Part shown: in pieces, positions 26,327 to 34,873 of the stretch
Layout of the letters: every line of letters begins with the position of its first letter
Position numbering within the stretch: position 1 is the first letter of the stretch
Origin: Pseudomonadota bacterium
Lineage (GTDB): Bacteria; Pseudomonadota; Alphaproteobacteria; Acetobacterales; Acetobacteraceae
Direction of reading: 5' to 3'
Assembly (NCBI GenBank): GCA_019351895.1
Contig: JABBOH010000023.1
Coordinates: 13,115 to 68,967, forward strand
DNA length: 55,853 nucleotides
Program-made: the position numbers and the translations under genes
Notes under the pieces: generated by a model
What the model saw: the letters and a program-made list of their open reading frames with translations, nothing else
What the model was told of the DNA's origin: nothing
Databases searched by the model: none

Positions 26327-28336
26327 TTGAAGCACCTTTCGATAACCGCCAAGATCATGATGATCCTGGGGCTTTTCGGTGTTTTTGTATTGGGCGTGGC
26401 CTTCTACTCGACGGGGCGGATCGCCAATATCAGCGGCAGCTACAAAAGCCTGGTGGATGGCGATGAGGCAGCCGGTCTCGCGCTGGCCCGTGCATCGCGC
26501 GAATTCCAAACCGCGCGCGCCAATGTCGCGGAGCTGGCGATCGCCAATACGCCGACCGAGGTCGATGCCGTTACTGCCGACCTCAAGCTTAACATCGCCG
26601 GTTTCACCCGTATTTTCGACGATGCCGCCAGCTTTTCCAGCGCCCATGCGGGCGCCATTACGGCGCTGAAGGGTGACGCGCTCGCCGTCTTCAACAACGG
26701 CTGCGCCCAGACCATTCTCGATGCGACGAATGCCACCGCGACCGCGGCGGTCATTGCGTCCCAGCAGCAGTATCTCTCCAAATGCGCCCCCCTGTTTCGG
26801 CCCATCACGCTCAGGATCATTGCCCAGACGGACGCGCTGGTGGCGGAGATCAAGGAGACGGAGGCAGCGCTCGTCGCCCAGACGCATCATACGATCCTCA
26901 CGACCTATGCTGGGATCATCGCAGGTCTCATCGTCATCGGTCTGATCGGCTTTGTCGGTGCCCGCATCTCGATCATCAGGCCGCTGAAAGACCAGCTCGT
27001 CATCATGGGACGGCTGGCCAAGGGCGACTACGACGCCGAGGTTTCGGGCGCCGACCGGCGCGACGAGGTGGGCGCGATCGCACGCGCCGTCGAAGTCTTT
27101 CGCGATGGCGGCCGCGCCAACATTCGTCTGGAAGCTGAGGGGACCGCGCAGCGCGGACGCGCCGAGGAAGAGCGCGCCCGTGCGGAGGCGCATCGTGACG
27201 CCAGTGCGAAGCAAAGCGCGGCAGTCGTCGAATCGCTGGCCGGCGGTCTCGAGAAGCTTTCGGGCGGTGACCTGCTGTTCCGGCTCGGCACGCCCTTCAG
27301 CGTCGACTACGAGAAGCTGCGGTCGGACTTCAACGCCGCCATGGACAAGATGCAGGAGACGATGAAGGCCATCGCCGCCACGACGCAAGGTGTACGATCC
27401 GGCTCCGGCGAGATCACCCAGGCGTCGGATGACCTGTCACGCCGCACGGAGCAGCAGGCGGCGAGCCTCGAGGAAACTGCCGCCGCGCTCGACGAAATCA
27501 CGGCGACGGTGCGCAAGACGGCGGAGAATGCGAGCGAGGCACGTACCACCGTCTCCTCCGCCAAATCGGACGCCGAGCGTTCCGGCGTGGTCGTGGGCGA
27601 AACGGTCACGGCCATGAGCGAGATCGAAGCCTCGTCCAAGCAGATCGGCAACATCATTGGCGTGATCGACGAGATCGCGTTCCAGACGAACCTGCTCGCG
27701 CTCAACGCCGGGGTTGAGGCGGCGCGCGCCGGGGAAGCCGGGCGCGGCTTCGCCGTGGTCGCGACCGAGGTGCGGGCTCTGGCCCAACGTTCGGCCGATG
27801 CCGCGAAAGAGATCAAGACGCTGATCTCGGCCTCCGGACGGCAGGTCGAAACTGGCGTGCGGCTGGTGGGCGAAACCGGCAAGTCGCTGGAGCGCATCGT
27901 GGAGCAGGTGGCGCGGCTGAACGGCCTGATCGCGGACATCGCCGCCTCCGCCGGGGAGCAGGCGACGGGCCTCGCCCAGGTGAACACGGCCGTAAACCAG
28001 ATGGATCAGGTGACGCAGCAGAACGCCGCGATGGTCGAGCAGGCGACCGCCGCCAGCCACAGCCTTGCGGGTGAAGCGGAGTCGCTCGGACGGCTCGTCG
28101 GGCAATTCAAGATTGGTGTAGTCGACGAGACGCCGGCAGCCGTCGGCGCACGACGCCCTGCCTCTGCTGCCAAAGCCGCGCCGCCCTCGAAGGCCTCGCC
28201 CCGCCCGGCCTCATCGGCCTCGGCGGCCCGGGCGTCCCAGCCTTCGGCTCCGGCTCCGGCTTCGGCGCCGGCCGCACGCCGGCGGGCGGGGGGCGCCGCA
28301 CTGGCCGAGGCTTCGGAGGATTGGAACGAGTTCTGA
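26327..28336 (+). CDS. Methyl-accepting chemotaxis protein with C-terminal CheR-tether-like motif
   Basis: A 669-residue receptor starting at TTG 26327, seven bases after AAGGAG. First membrane helix (IMMILGLFGVFVLGVAFYS), helical sensor domain (about 30-195), second helix (YAGIIAGLIVIGLIGFVGA), HAMP, a second HAMP-like region, and a signalling domain with the canonical tip FQTNLLALNAGVEAARAGEA. The tail is a 70-residue Ala/Pro/Ser-rich linker ending DWNEF, fitting the xWxxF pentapeptide that docks CheR and CheB. This receptor therefore probably belongs to a flagellar chemotaxis pathway encoded elsewhere rather than to the Che3-like operon (inference). It stands alone. Confidence 0.93.
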   Translation: MKHLSITAKIMMILGLFGVFVLGVAFYSTGRIANISGSYKSLVDGDEAAGLALARASREFQTARANVAELAIANTPTEVDAVTADLKLNIAGFTRIFDDAASFSSAHAGAITALKGDALAVFNNGCAQTILDATNATATAAVIASQQQYLSKCAPLFRPITLRIIAQTDALVAEIKETEAALVAQTHHTILTTYAGIIAGLIVIGLIGFVGARISIIRPLKDQLVIMGRLAKGDYDAEVSGADRRDEVGAIARAVEVFRDGGRANIRLEAEGTAQRGRAEEERARAEAHRDASAKQSAAVVESLAGGLEKLSGGDLLFRLGTPFSVDYEKLRSDFNAAMDKMQETMKAIAATTQGVRSGSGEITQASDDLSRRTEQQAASLEETAAALDEITATVRKTAENASEARTTVSSAKSDAERSGVVVGETVTAMSEIEASSKQIGNIIGVIDEIAFQTNLLALNAGVEAARAGEAGRGFAVVATEVRALAQRSADAAKEIKTLISASGRQVETGVRLVGETGKSLERIVEQVARLNGLIADIAASAGEQATGLAQVNTAVNQMDQVTQQNAAMVEQATAASHSLAGEAESLGRLVGQFKIGVVDETPAAVGARRPASAAKAAPPSKASPRPASSASAARASQPSAPAPASAPAARRRAGGAALAEASEDWNEF

Positions 28337-28365
28337 GCCGCGCCGAGCCGCCTTGGTCCGGACGC

Positions 28366-29343
28366 TCAGGCCTCGAGCGTCCGCACCGCCATCGCGACCG
28401 CGCCCTCGCGGGACCGGGCAGCGCCCACGAAGCGGCGGAGATGGACGAAAACGGCGTCAGGCACACCCGATGCCGCCGCGAGGTCAGCGCCCTCCAGCCC
28501 CGCCCAGGCTTCGGGCAGAGGCAGGCGCTGCGCGAAGGAACCGGGCTCGGGCGGCATGGCGTCGATCATCCAATTGCCGTTCGCGGCCGGGCTGACCGTG
28601 AAGATCACAGGCAGCTCATGGGTGAAGACGGCGTTCTTCCAGGGCATTCCCCGGTCGAGCACCAGGATGCGCGGATCGGACCCGGCGGCGTGGGCCGAGA
28701 GGACAATGGCCGCTGCCTCGACACGCGCCCGTACCGCGTCCACCCGCCGGCGCAGCACGCCCTCCGCCAGGGCGGACGCCGCCAGAAAGGCTTCGTCGCC
28801 GGCATGGGGACCGCTGGCGAAGGGACTGTCCCAGGGCGGGTTGAAGTCGCCGATCAGCCGGCCGAGCCCAAGCGCGTCGTCCACCACAGGCCCCTGCGCC
28901 GAGACGCCGTTGTCGAGTTCGTCGATCCGCCGGAGGAGCGTCTCATCCAGATCAGCGGCAATGGCTGCCGCCAGTTCGGAGGCCACCGCCCGTCCCCTGC
29001 CGTCGCCCGCTGTCGCCGCGGCCAGAATGGCGGTGACGGCGCGCTCCCCATAGACCTGCCAGACCAGCCCTGCCGCCGAATAGGGCGTGCCGTCCGGCCG
29101 CAGGGGCGCGCCCCGCTGATGATGGTCGAACCGCCCGGCCTCGGGCTCGAACACCGTGCCGACATCCCAGACGATATCGCCGGACCGGATGAGCGCCGGG
29201 TCACGCGTGCGGATCAGCCGATGATCCTCGCCCGTCGTGCCAAGGCCGAGCGCCAGCCGGAGAACGGCGTAGGCGAACACCTCGTCGCAGTGAAAACGGC
29301 CGCCGTGGGTCACGAGCGTCGGGTGGGAATGGCCTGAGGGCAT
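28366..29343 (-). CDS. MYG1/GAMM1-family metal-dependent (DHH-like) protein
   Basis: A 325-residue protein matching the MYG1 (UPF0160) family: N-terminal THGGRFHCDEVFAYAVLRLA, then VWDVGTVFEPEAGRFDHHQR with the metal-binding DHH, and PYSAAGLVW. Eukaryotic members are 3'-5' RNA exonucleases in nucleus and mitochondria; bacterial function is not established. ATG 29343 gives the conserved family N-terminus (MPSGHSHPTLVTHGG); the frame is open upstream to 29451 but is non-conserved Arg-rich sequence. It is convergent with the MCP gene. Confidence 0.88.
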   Translation of the reverse strand: MPSGHSHPTLVTHGGRFHCDEVFAYAVLRLALGLGTTGEDHRLIRTRDPALIRSGDIVWDVGTVFEPEAGRFDHHQRGAPLRPDGTPYSAAGLVWQVYGERAVTAILAAATAGDGRGRAVASELAAAIAADLDETLLRRIDELDNGVSAQGPVVDDALGLGRLIGDFNPPWDSPFASGPHAGDEAFLAASALAEGVLRRRVDAVRARVEAAAIVLSAHAAGSDPRILVLDRGMPWKNAVFTHELPVIFTVSPAANGNWMIDAMPPEPGSFAQRLPLPEAWAGLEGADLAAASGVPDAVFVHLRRFVGAARSREGAVAMAVRTLEA

Positions 29344-29476
29344 GAACACTATCCAGGAGAGGCGCCGAGCGCGCGAAGAAGGGCCGCGAGCCATACACGA
29401 ACGCCGTCCCCGCGTCCTCACGGCAATGCGAGCGTCACCCCGCCTGCCCACCCATGCGCGCGCCTACCTGCGCGCC

Positions 29477-29510
29477 GATACGCCTACGCAGAAGCCCGCG
29501 CAGGCGTATC
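29477..29510. terminator. Strong inverted repeat between CBS-BON gene and MYG1 gene
   Basis: Arms GATACGCCTACGC (29477-29489) and GCGCAGGCGTATC (29498-29510) pair over 13 bp with one mismatch around an 8-base loop. It lies 9 bp past the stop of the minus-strand CBS-BON gene, so it is well placed as a terminator, although there is no T-run. A DNA-binding site cannot be excluded. Confidence 0.6.
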
Positions 29511-29518
29511 GTCGCCCG

Positions 29519-30229
29519 CTACATCACGCCGGCGGAAATCGCGCCCGTCTGCGGCTCGACGAAGACGATCTCGTCATGCACCGCCTTCACGCCCGGGACG
29601 TTCTCGGCGGCGACCCGGATCGCTGCGCGGACCCGCTCGTCGTGGATCACGCCTTCCAGCGTCACCACGCCGCCCTCGACGGTGATGCCGACGCTGCTGC
29701 TGCCGAGCCAATGGGCGTTCAGGATCTCGCCCTGTATTTTCGCGGCCAGCGCCGCATCGGTCGGCCGTGGCGCCTCGATCTCCTGAAGCTCGCGGCCGAG
29801 GGCCACGATCAGATCGTGCCGGCTGACGACGCCCACCAGCCGCCGGTTCCGTAGAACAGGCACGCGGCGGACCCGCCGCTTTTCCATCAGGCGCACGACT
29901 TCGCGGAGCGGCGCGTCATCATCGACGCTCACGATCTCCTCGGTCATCAGGTCGCTCACCCGGCGGCTATGCGAGCGGACGTATTCGACCGCCTCGCGCC
30001 CGCGCCCCATGAGGAGGTCCAGGAACGGCCGGCGCAGATGATCGTCCGTGCCGATCTCCACCCGCCGCAGCAGATCACCCTCCGTCAGGATACCGACGAG
30101 CCGCCCTTCGGCATCGACCACGGGGACGCCGCTGACCCTTTGCTGGGTCATGAGCGCGATGGCGGTCTCGATCGCCGCATCCGGGCCGACGGTTGCCACT
30201 TGGGTCGTCATTACATCACGCGCCTGCAT
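29519..30229 (-). CDS. CBS-CBS-BON domain protein
   Basis: A 236-residue soluble protein. Two CBS motifs (ARDVMTTQVATVGPDAAIE with VSGVPVVDAEGRLVGILTEG; VSDLMTEEIVSVDDDAPLRE with VRRVPVLRNRRLVGVVSRHD) form one Bateman module, followed by a BON domain (about 165-230, ILNAHWLGSSSVGITVEGGV). CBS pairs bind adenosyl ligands; BON domains bind membranes or phospholipids. ATG 30229 begins right at the first CBS repeat (MQARDVM). Such CBS-BON proteins are common in rhizobia and linked to stress or energy sensing; the ligand here is unknown. Confidence 0.9.
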   Translation of the reverse strand: MQARDVMTTQVATVGPDAAIETAIALMTQQRVSGVPVVDAEGRLVGILTEGDLLRRVEIGTDDHLRRPFLDLLMGRGREAVEYVRSHSRRVSDLMTEEIVSVDDDAPLREVVRLMEKRRVRRVPVLRNRRLVGVVSRHDLIVALGRELQEIEAPRPTDAALAAKIQGEILNAHWLGSSSVGITVEGGVVTLEGVIHDERVRAAIRVAAENVPGVKAVHDEIVFVEPQTGAISAGVM

Positions 30230-30402
30230 CGCCCTGATCCCTCTGCGGGACGGCCGCGTCATCGGGCGGTCCCTGTTGCAGAGGATGCTGCCGCGCGAAG
30301 CCGCGCCTGACTTTGATCCCGATCAAAGGACCGCGCGTGAGCGGCCCCACAAGGCACGGATCAGCCAGAATTCAGGCGCGGGCTCGTGCAGCAGACGTCG
30401 CG

Positions 30403-30570
30403 TCAGCTGGATTGATCGTCTGGAGCCGAAGGCGCCGGCTCATTGTCGGCAGCAGCCTGTTCGGCGCGCCGGCGGGCCCGGGCATCTTCCTGCTCGCGGG
30501 CCTTCTCTTCTTTTTTGAGGCGCTTGAGGCGATCGCGCTCAGAACGCTGCTGATTGTAGTTCGGCTTCAT
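30403..30570 (-). CDS. Small basic coiled-coil protein
   Basis: A 55-residue protein, MKPNYNQQRSERDRLKRLKK then a Lys/Glu/Arg-rich helix and a Pro/Asp/Ser tail. I recall similar short proteins with an MKPNYNQQR start in other Rhizobiales, which supports it being real. ATG 30570 has GGAAGGGGAAG upstream. No function is known to me. Confidence 0.7.
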   Translation of the reverse strand: MKPNYNQQRSERDRLKRLKKEEKAREQEDARARRRAEQAAADNEPAPSAPDDQSS

Positions 30571-30662
30571 GCCCAAGATACGGCTTCCCCTTCCAACATG
30601 ATTTCGACCTGCCCGCCACGGCACAGGGGTGAGGCGGGCGCCGGCTCGGGGCTTCGGCTGGT

Positions 30663-30692
30663 GCCCGATGCAAGTCTAGCATTGCATCGGGC
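30663..30692. terminator. Perfect inverted repeat 3' of cspA
   Basis: Arms GCCCGATGCAA (30663-30673) and TTGCATCGGGC (30682-30692) are a perfect 11-bp palindrome around an 8-base loop. It lies 18 bp beyond the cspA stop on the minus strand. It is the likely transcription terminator, or an mRNA-stabilising hairpin, for cspA. No T-run follows. Confidence 0.65.
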
Positions 30693-30710
30693 GTCAACGC
30701 CCAGCCTTAA

Positions 30711-30914
30711 TCAGACCTTCAGGTTGACCGCAGCCATCTTGCCCTTCTGGCCCCGCTCCAGATCGAACGTCACCTTCTGGCCCTCGTTGAGACCGCCCAG
30801 ACCCGCGCGCTCGACCGCCGAGATGTGCACGAACACATCCGCCGAGCCGTCTTCCGGCTGAATGAAGCCATAGCCCTTGGTAGCATTAAACCACTTAACC
30901 GTGCCGACCGACAT
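30711..30914 (-). CDS. cspA: Cold-shock protein
   Basis: A 67-residue OB-fold RNA chaperone. RNP1 is [10 protein letters not shown] and RNP2 [10 protein letters not shown]; the N-terminus [17 protein letters not shown] is typical. GAGGAGA precedes ATG 30914. The frame is open for about 70 codons upstream, but the ribosome site and family length place the start here. It binds single-stranded RNA/DNA and prevents secondary structure. The 5' region up to the divergent Rieske gene is long enough for a cold-responsive leader, but none is recognisable. Confidence 0.95.
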   Translation of the reverse strand: MSVGTVKWFNATKGYGFIQPEDGSADVFVHISAVERAGLGGLNEGQKVTFDLERGQKGKMAAVNLKV

Positions 30915-31292
30915 CGGGTCTCTCCTCGCACCCGGCGACCCGCAACATGCGGGCCAAACATACTTTTGCATTGGGGGGAGGCGCGCGGCGAGCGGAGACC
31001 GCAGACCGAAACACGTGTAGCCCAGGATGAAAAGCGCCGAGGCGACCGTATGAACGGTTCCCTCAATGATTGCTAGTGTGGCGATCAAAAAACGCGCCAT
31101 GCTTTTGGTGAGGGGCTGCGCCACTCGCCGAGGCGTCCCGACCGCAACCGCGGCTTCCGGAAATTCGATGGGCGCATGAGCAAATGAGATTTGCGCCCGC
31201 CCCGGCAGATCATGTCATCTCTCCGTCGCAGCGCCGACGCCGGGACAGAGACGCGGGCATAAGATCGGGCGCAAACCCCTTGGAGAGTGCGG
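30915..31292. other. Divergent intergenic region between cspA and the Rieske operon
   Basis: 378 bp without a supported gene. It must contain the cspA promoter and leader (minus strand) and the promoter of the six-gene catabolic operon (plus strand). The cspA-side frame is open and encodes a hydrophobic stretch but lacks a start signal. No convincing -35/-10 pair or operator palindrome stands out; GGAGA at 31282-31286 is the ribosome site of the Rieske gene. Confidence 0.5.
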
Positions 31293-32540
31293 ATGGCCGA
31301 CTACAGCAGGATCAAGGCTGCCCTGGATGCCCGGCCGGCGGGACATTCCCTGCCCCGCTCTCTCTACAATGATGACGAGGTCTTTACCTTCGACGAGGAG
31401 GCCATCTTCCGCCGCACCTGGATCCTGATCGGCTTCGAGGTCGAGTTCCCCGCGACCGGCAGCTATCAGGCCCTGCGCATCGGCAGCGCGCCCATCATCG
31501 TCATCCGCGACCGCAGCGGCGTCCTGCGCGGCTTCCACAACACCTGCCGCCATCGCGGGGCAGAGCTTTGCGCCGAAGGCGCGGGGCGCGCGACCCGCCT
31601 CGTCTGCCCCTATCATCAATGGACCTACGATCTTTCCGGCAAGCTCCTGTTCGCCGGGCGGATGGGCGATGATTTCGATGCCGCAAATCACGGCCTGAAG
31701 CCGATCCATGTCGAGACGCTGGCCGGCACCGTCTATGTCTGCCTCGCCGAGACGCCGCCCGACTTCCAGCCCTACCGAGACGCGGTCGGCCCGATGCTGG
31801 AGCCGCATGATTTCCGCAACGCCCGCATCGCCCATGAGGCGACCCTGCTCGAGCGCGCCAACTGGAAGCTCGTCATGGAGAATGCGCGCGAGTGCTACCA
31901 CTGCGCCGGCCGCCATCCCGAGCTTGCTGTCACCTTCCCGATCTACGCCAAGGGCAACTTCGAGACGGTGAGCGAGCATGAGGCGAGGTTCGACGCCCGC
32001 ATGGCCGAACTCGCCCTGCCCGGCGCGCCCGCCGAGGGCAGCTGGTGGCAGGCGGCCCGCTTCCCGCTGAACGAGGGCGCGGTCTCCATGACCATGGACG
32101 GCAAGCGCGCCGTCGCGAAGCTGATGTGCCCGATCGGGGACGGCGACATCGGCAGCCTGCGCTGGGCGCTGGAGCCGCATAGCTTCTGCCACTCCACCGG
32201 CGACTTCACCTTCATGTTCACCTGCATCCCGCTCAATGCGCGCGAGACGCTCGTGCTCGGCAAATGGCTGGTCCATAAGGACGCGGTCGAGGGCGTCGAC
32301 TACGACCTCGAGAACCTCGTGAAGCTCTGGGACGTGACGAACATGGAGGATCGCGACCTCTGCGAGCTCAACCAGCGCGGCGTGAACTCGCCAGCCTATA
32401 CGCCCGGCCCCTATTCCGAGGTCGCGGAGTCGCTCGTGCTGCGGTTCACCAACTACTATGTGACGACGGCCAAGGCCTACATCGACGAGATGGAGCGTCA
32501 GTCGCAGGTCGCCGCCGTTCCAGCGCTCGCGGCCGAATAG
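31293..32540 (+). CDS. gbcA: GbcA-like Rieske oxygenase (glycine-betaine-type demethylase, alpha subunit)
   Basis: A 415-residue ring-hydroxylating-type oxygenase. The Rieske cluster ligands are C85 and H87 (CRHRGAELC) and C105 and H108 (CPYHQW). The mononuclear iron site has H203 and H208 in ARECYHCAGRHPEL. Overall sequence resembles glycine betaine/stachydrine demethylases, which oxidise an N-methyl group of a quaternary ammonium to formaldehyde plus a dimethyl product. ATG 31293 has GGAGA seven bases upstream; an in-frame GTG at 31287 lies closer to the ribosome site. It is the first gene of the operon, followed with no gap by its reductase. The gbcA symbol is given by similarity; the actual substrate may differ (see findings). 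Confidence 0.88.
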   Translation: MADYSRIKAALDARPAGHSLPRSLYNDDEVFTFDEEAIFRRTWILIGFEVEFPATGSYQALRIGSAPIIVIRDRSGVLRGFHNTCRHRGAELCAEGAGRATRLVCPYHQWTYDLSGKLLFAGRMGDDFDAANHGLKPIHVETLAGTVYVCLAETPPDFQPYRDAVGPMLEPHDFRNARIAHEATLLERANWKLVMENARECYHCAGRHPELAVTFPIYAKGNFETVSEHEARFDARMAELALPGAPAEGSWWQAARFPLNEGAVSMTMDGKRAVAKLMCPIGDGDIGSLRWALEPHSFCHSTGDFTFMFTCIPLNARETLVLGKWLVHKDAVEGVDYDLENLVKLWDVTNMEDRDLCELNQRGVNSPAYTPGPYSEVAESLVLRFTNYYVTTAKAYIDEMERQSQVAAVPALAAE

Positions 32541-33590
32541 GTGCCTGAGACAGCCATCTGGCGCGGCGGGGAGGACAGGCTTCGCTGCATCGGCATCACG
32601 CAGGAAGCGCCGGGCGTCAAAACCTTCCGCTTCCAGCCGGAGTCGGGCGCGCGGGTGGTCTTCCACGCCGGGCAGTTCGTGACGCTCTGCCTGCCGCTGC
32701 CGTCGGGCGCGGTGTGGCGCTGCTTCACCATCGCCTCGTCGCCGCTGCAGGATGAGGCGATCGACCTCACGATCAAGACCCAGGACACGGCCGGGGAGAC
32801 CATCAACACCAGCGGCACAGGCTGGCTGCATCGTGACCTTAAGGCCGGGAGGAGCCTTCAGGCGCGGGCGCCCGCCGGTCCGTTCTGCCTCATGGCGCCG
32901 CCCGAAACGCCGCTGCTGCTCGTCTCCGCCGGCAGCGGTGCCACGCCCATGGCCTCCATCGCCCGCTTCCTGTGCGACATCGGCTGCAGGACGCCGGTGC
33001 ACTACGTCCACCTCGCCCGAACCCCGGCGGACTGGCTGTTCAAGGCCGAGATCGAGGCCATCGCCGCCGCCCTCGGCACCTGGAAGCTCGACTGGCTGAC
33101 GACGACCACAGGCGGCCGGCCGAGTGCGGCGGCCTTCACCACCATGGCGCCCGACCTCGCCACGCGGGAGGTCTTCTGCTGCGGGCCGTCGGGCTTCATG
33201 GCCGCGGTCGAGGAAGCCCATGCGAATGCCGGCGGCCCCGCGACCGCGTTCCGCAAGGAAGCCTTCATCGCCATTCCAATCCCTGAACTCGCGCCTGAGC
33301 CGCCCGCCGCCGCGCCCGCCAGCAGCACCTTCACCGTCCGCTTCGAGCCGCGTGGGAAAGAGACGGAGGCGAAACCTTCGGAAACCGTGCTCGCGGTCGC
33401 GGGCCGCCTCGGCATCGCCATCCCCTATGCCTGCGCCGAGGGCATCTGCGGCACCTGCCGCGTGCGGAAGCGCTCGGGCGAGGTCGAGATGCATCATCAG
33501 GGCGGCATCGAGGATGACGAGGTCGCCGCCGGCGAAATCCTCGCCTGTTGCAGCTACGCCCGCTCAAATCTCGTGTTGGAAGTCATCTGA
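32541..33590 (+). CDS. gbcB: GbcB-like flavin/[2Fe-2S] reductase of the Rieske system
   Basis: A 349-residue reductase starting at GTG 32541, directly after the gbcA stop. Ferredoxin-NADP reductase-like flavin domain (VFHAGQFVTLCLPLPSG, RCFTIASSPL), NAD(P)H domain (LLLVSAGSGATPMASIARFL, REVFCCGPSGFM), and a C-terminal plant-type [2Fe-2S] domain with CAEGICGTC and the distal Cys in ILACCSYA. It passes electrons from NAD(P)H to the Rieske oxygenase. The stop overlaps the next gene's ATG by one base (TGATG). Confidence 0.92.
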   Translation: MPETAIWRGGEDRLRCIGITQEAPGVKTFRFQPESGARVVFHAGQFVTLCLPLPSGAVWRCFTIASSPLQDEAIDLTIKTQDTAGETINTSGTGWLHRDLKAGRSLQARAPAGPFCLMAPPETPLLLVSAGSGATPMASIARFLCDIGCRTPVHYVHLARTPADWLFKAEIEAIAAALGTWKLDWLTTTTGGRPSAAAFTTMAPDLATREVFCCGPSGFMAAVEEAHANAGGPATAFRKEAFIAIPIPELAPEPPAAAPASSTFTVRFEPRGKETEAKPSETVLAVAGRLGIAIPYACAEGICGTCRVRKRSGEVEMHHQGGIEDDEVAAGEILACCSYARSNLVLEVI

Positions 33591-34873
33591 TGGTTCAGAA
33601 CAACGGCGACGCGCCCCGCAGTGCCGCGCGACCGCTTTCGCTCGAAACGCTTGCGGTCAGCGCGGGCTACGAACCCTCCGAGCATGGCGGCGCGGCAAAA
33701 CCGCCGATCTACATGACCTCGACCTTCGTCTACGAGTCGGCCGCGCAGGCGCGCGCGGTGCATCAGGCCTTCTTCGACGGCGACGTGCCCGAGCGTTCGG
33801 GCAAGAACGGCTATATCTACGCCCGGCTCGACCACCCGAACTTGGTCATGGCGCAGACCCGCATCGCGGCGCTCGACCGGGCCGAGGACAGCGCGCTTTT
33901 CGCGAGCGGGATGGCCGCCGTCTCGACGGTCGCGATGAGCCTGCTCCGCCCCGGCGATTCGATGATGCACAGCCGTTCGATCTATGGCGGCACGGACATG
34001 CTGCTGCATACGCACATGACCGAGATGGGGGTGACGCCCTTCGGCTTCACCGACGGGGTGGACGAGGCGAATATGGCCGCCGTCGCGGATGCCGCGATGG
34101 CCAAGGGGCCTCTGACGCTCATCATGGTGGAGAGCCCGGCGAACCCCACCTGCGCCATCGCCGACATCGCCATGATCAGCCGCCTCGCCGACCGCGTGGC
34201 GCTGGCGCAAGGACGGCGCCCGATCATCACGGTCGACAACACTTTCCTCGGCCCCTTCCTGCAGTCGCCGCTGGAGCATGGGGCGGATCTCTGCATCACC
34301 TCGCTCACCAAATACGCGGGCGGCCACAGCGACTTCATGGCGGGTTCGGTCAGCGGCTCGGCGGCCCTCGTCGGGCGGCTGAAGAAGCTGCGCACCCTGC
34401 TCGGCTGCCACTCTGATCCGCATAGCTGCTGGATGCTGCTGCGCTCGGTCGAGACGATGAAGCTGCGCACCGACCGCGCCGTCGCCAACGCCCAGACCAT
34501 CGCGAGCTATTTGCGCGATCATCGCAAGGTGACCCGCATCACCTATCTGGCCTTCCTGGCCGAGGGTTCGGCCGAGCGCGCGGTCTACGACCGGCAGTGC
34601 GCGGGTCCCGGCTCGACCTTCTCCTTCGATGTGGAGGGCGGCGAGGCCGGGGCCTTCCGCTTCCTCGACCGCCTGCGCCTGCTGCGGTTCGCGGTGAGCC
34701 TCGGCGGCACGGAGACGCTGATCTGCCACCCGGCGACCACCACGCATTACGCCGTGCCGGAAGCCACGCGCGCGGAGGTCCATATCGGGCCCGCCACCAT
34801 GCGCGTCTCGGTCGGCATCGAAAACAGCGACGATCTCATCGCCGATCTCGCTCAAGCCCTGGAGGCCGTCTGA
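33590..34873 (+). CDS. Cystathionine gamma-lyase/synthase-family PLP enzyme
   Basis: A 427-residue Cys/Met-metabolism PLP enzyme. The PLP lysine is K241 in CITSLTKYAGGHSD; other family motifs are YARLDHPN, ALFASGMAAVST, VESPANPTC and VDNTFLGPF. At the position of the active-site Cys of methionine gamma-lyases (YGCT) this protein has YGGT (residues 132-135), as in cystathionine lyases/synthases, so canonical methionine gamma-lyase is less likely but other gamma-cleaving activity is open. Its start overlaps the reductase stop (TGATG) and its own stop overlaps the next ATG (TGATG), so it is embedded in the betaine-type operon. That placement is unusual and suggests that the pathway substrate has a leaving group at the gamma carbon. 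Confidence 0.9.
   Translation: MVQNNGDAPRSAARPLSLETLAVSAGYEPSEHGGAAKPPIYMTSTFVYESAAQARAVHQAFFDGDVPERSGKNGYIYARLDHPNLVMAQTRIAALDRAEDSALFASGMAAVSTVAMSLLRPGDSMMHSRSIYGGTDMLLHTHMTEMGVTPFGFTDGVDEANMAAVADAAMAKGPLTLIMVESPANPTCAIADIAMISRLADRVALAQGRRPIITVDNTFLGPFLQSPLEHGADLCITSLTKYAGGHSDFMAGSVSGSAALVGRLKKLRTLLGCHSDPHSCWMLLRSVETMKLRTDRAVANAQTIASYLRDHRKVTRITYLAFLAEGSAERAVYDRQCAGPGSTFSFDVEGGEAGAFRFLDRLRLLRFAVSLGGTETLICHPATTTHYAVPEATRAEVHIGPATMRVSVGIENSDDLIADLAQALEAV

Noticed and set aside
30915-31124. N-terminal hydrophobic extension of the cold-shock protein
   Set aside because: The frame is open and contains an apparent membrane helix, but GAGGAGA lies directly before the internal ATG 30914, and cold-shock proteins of this type are 65-70 residues long.
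31215-33497. 760-codon minus-strand ORF antisense to the Rieske operon
   Set aside because: The plus strand encodes clear Rieske and reductase domains; the antisense frame is a GC-rich open frame only.
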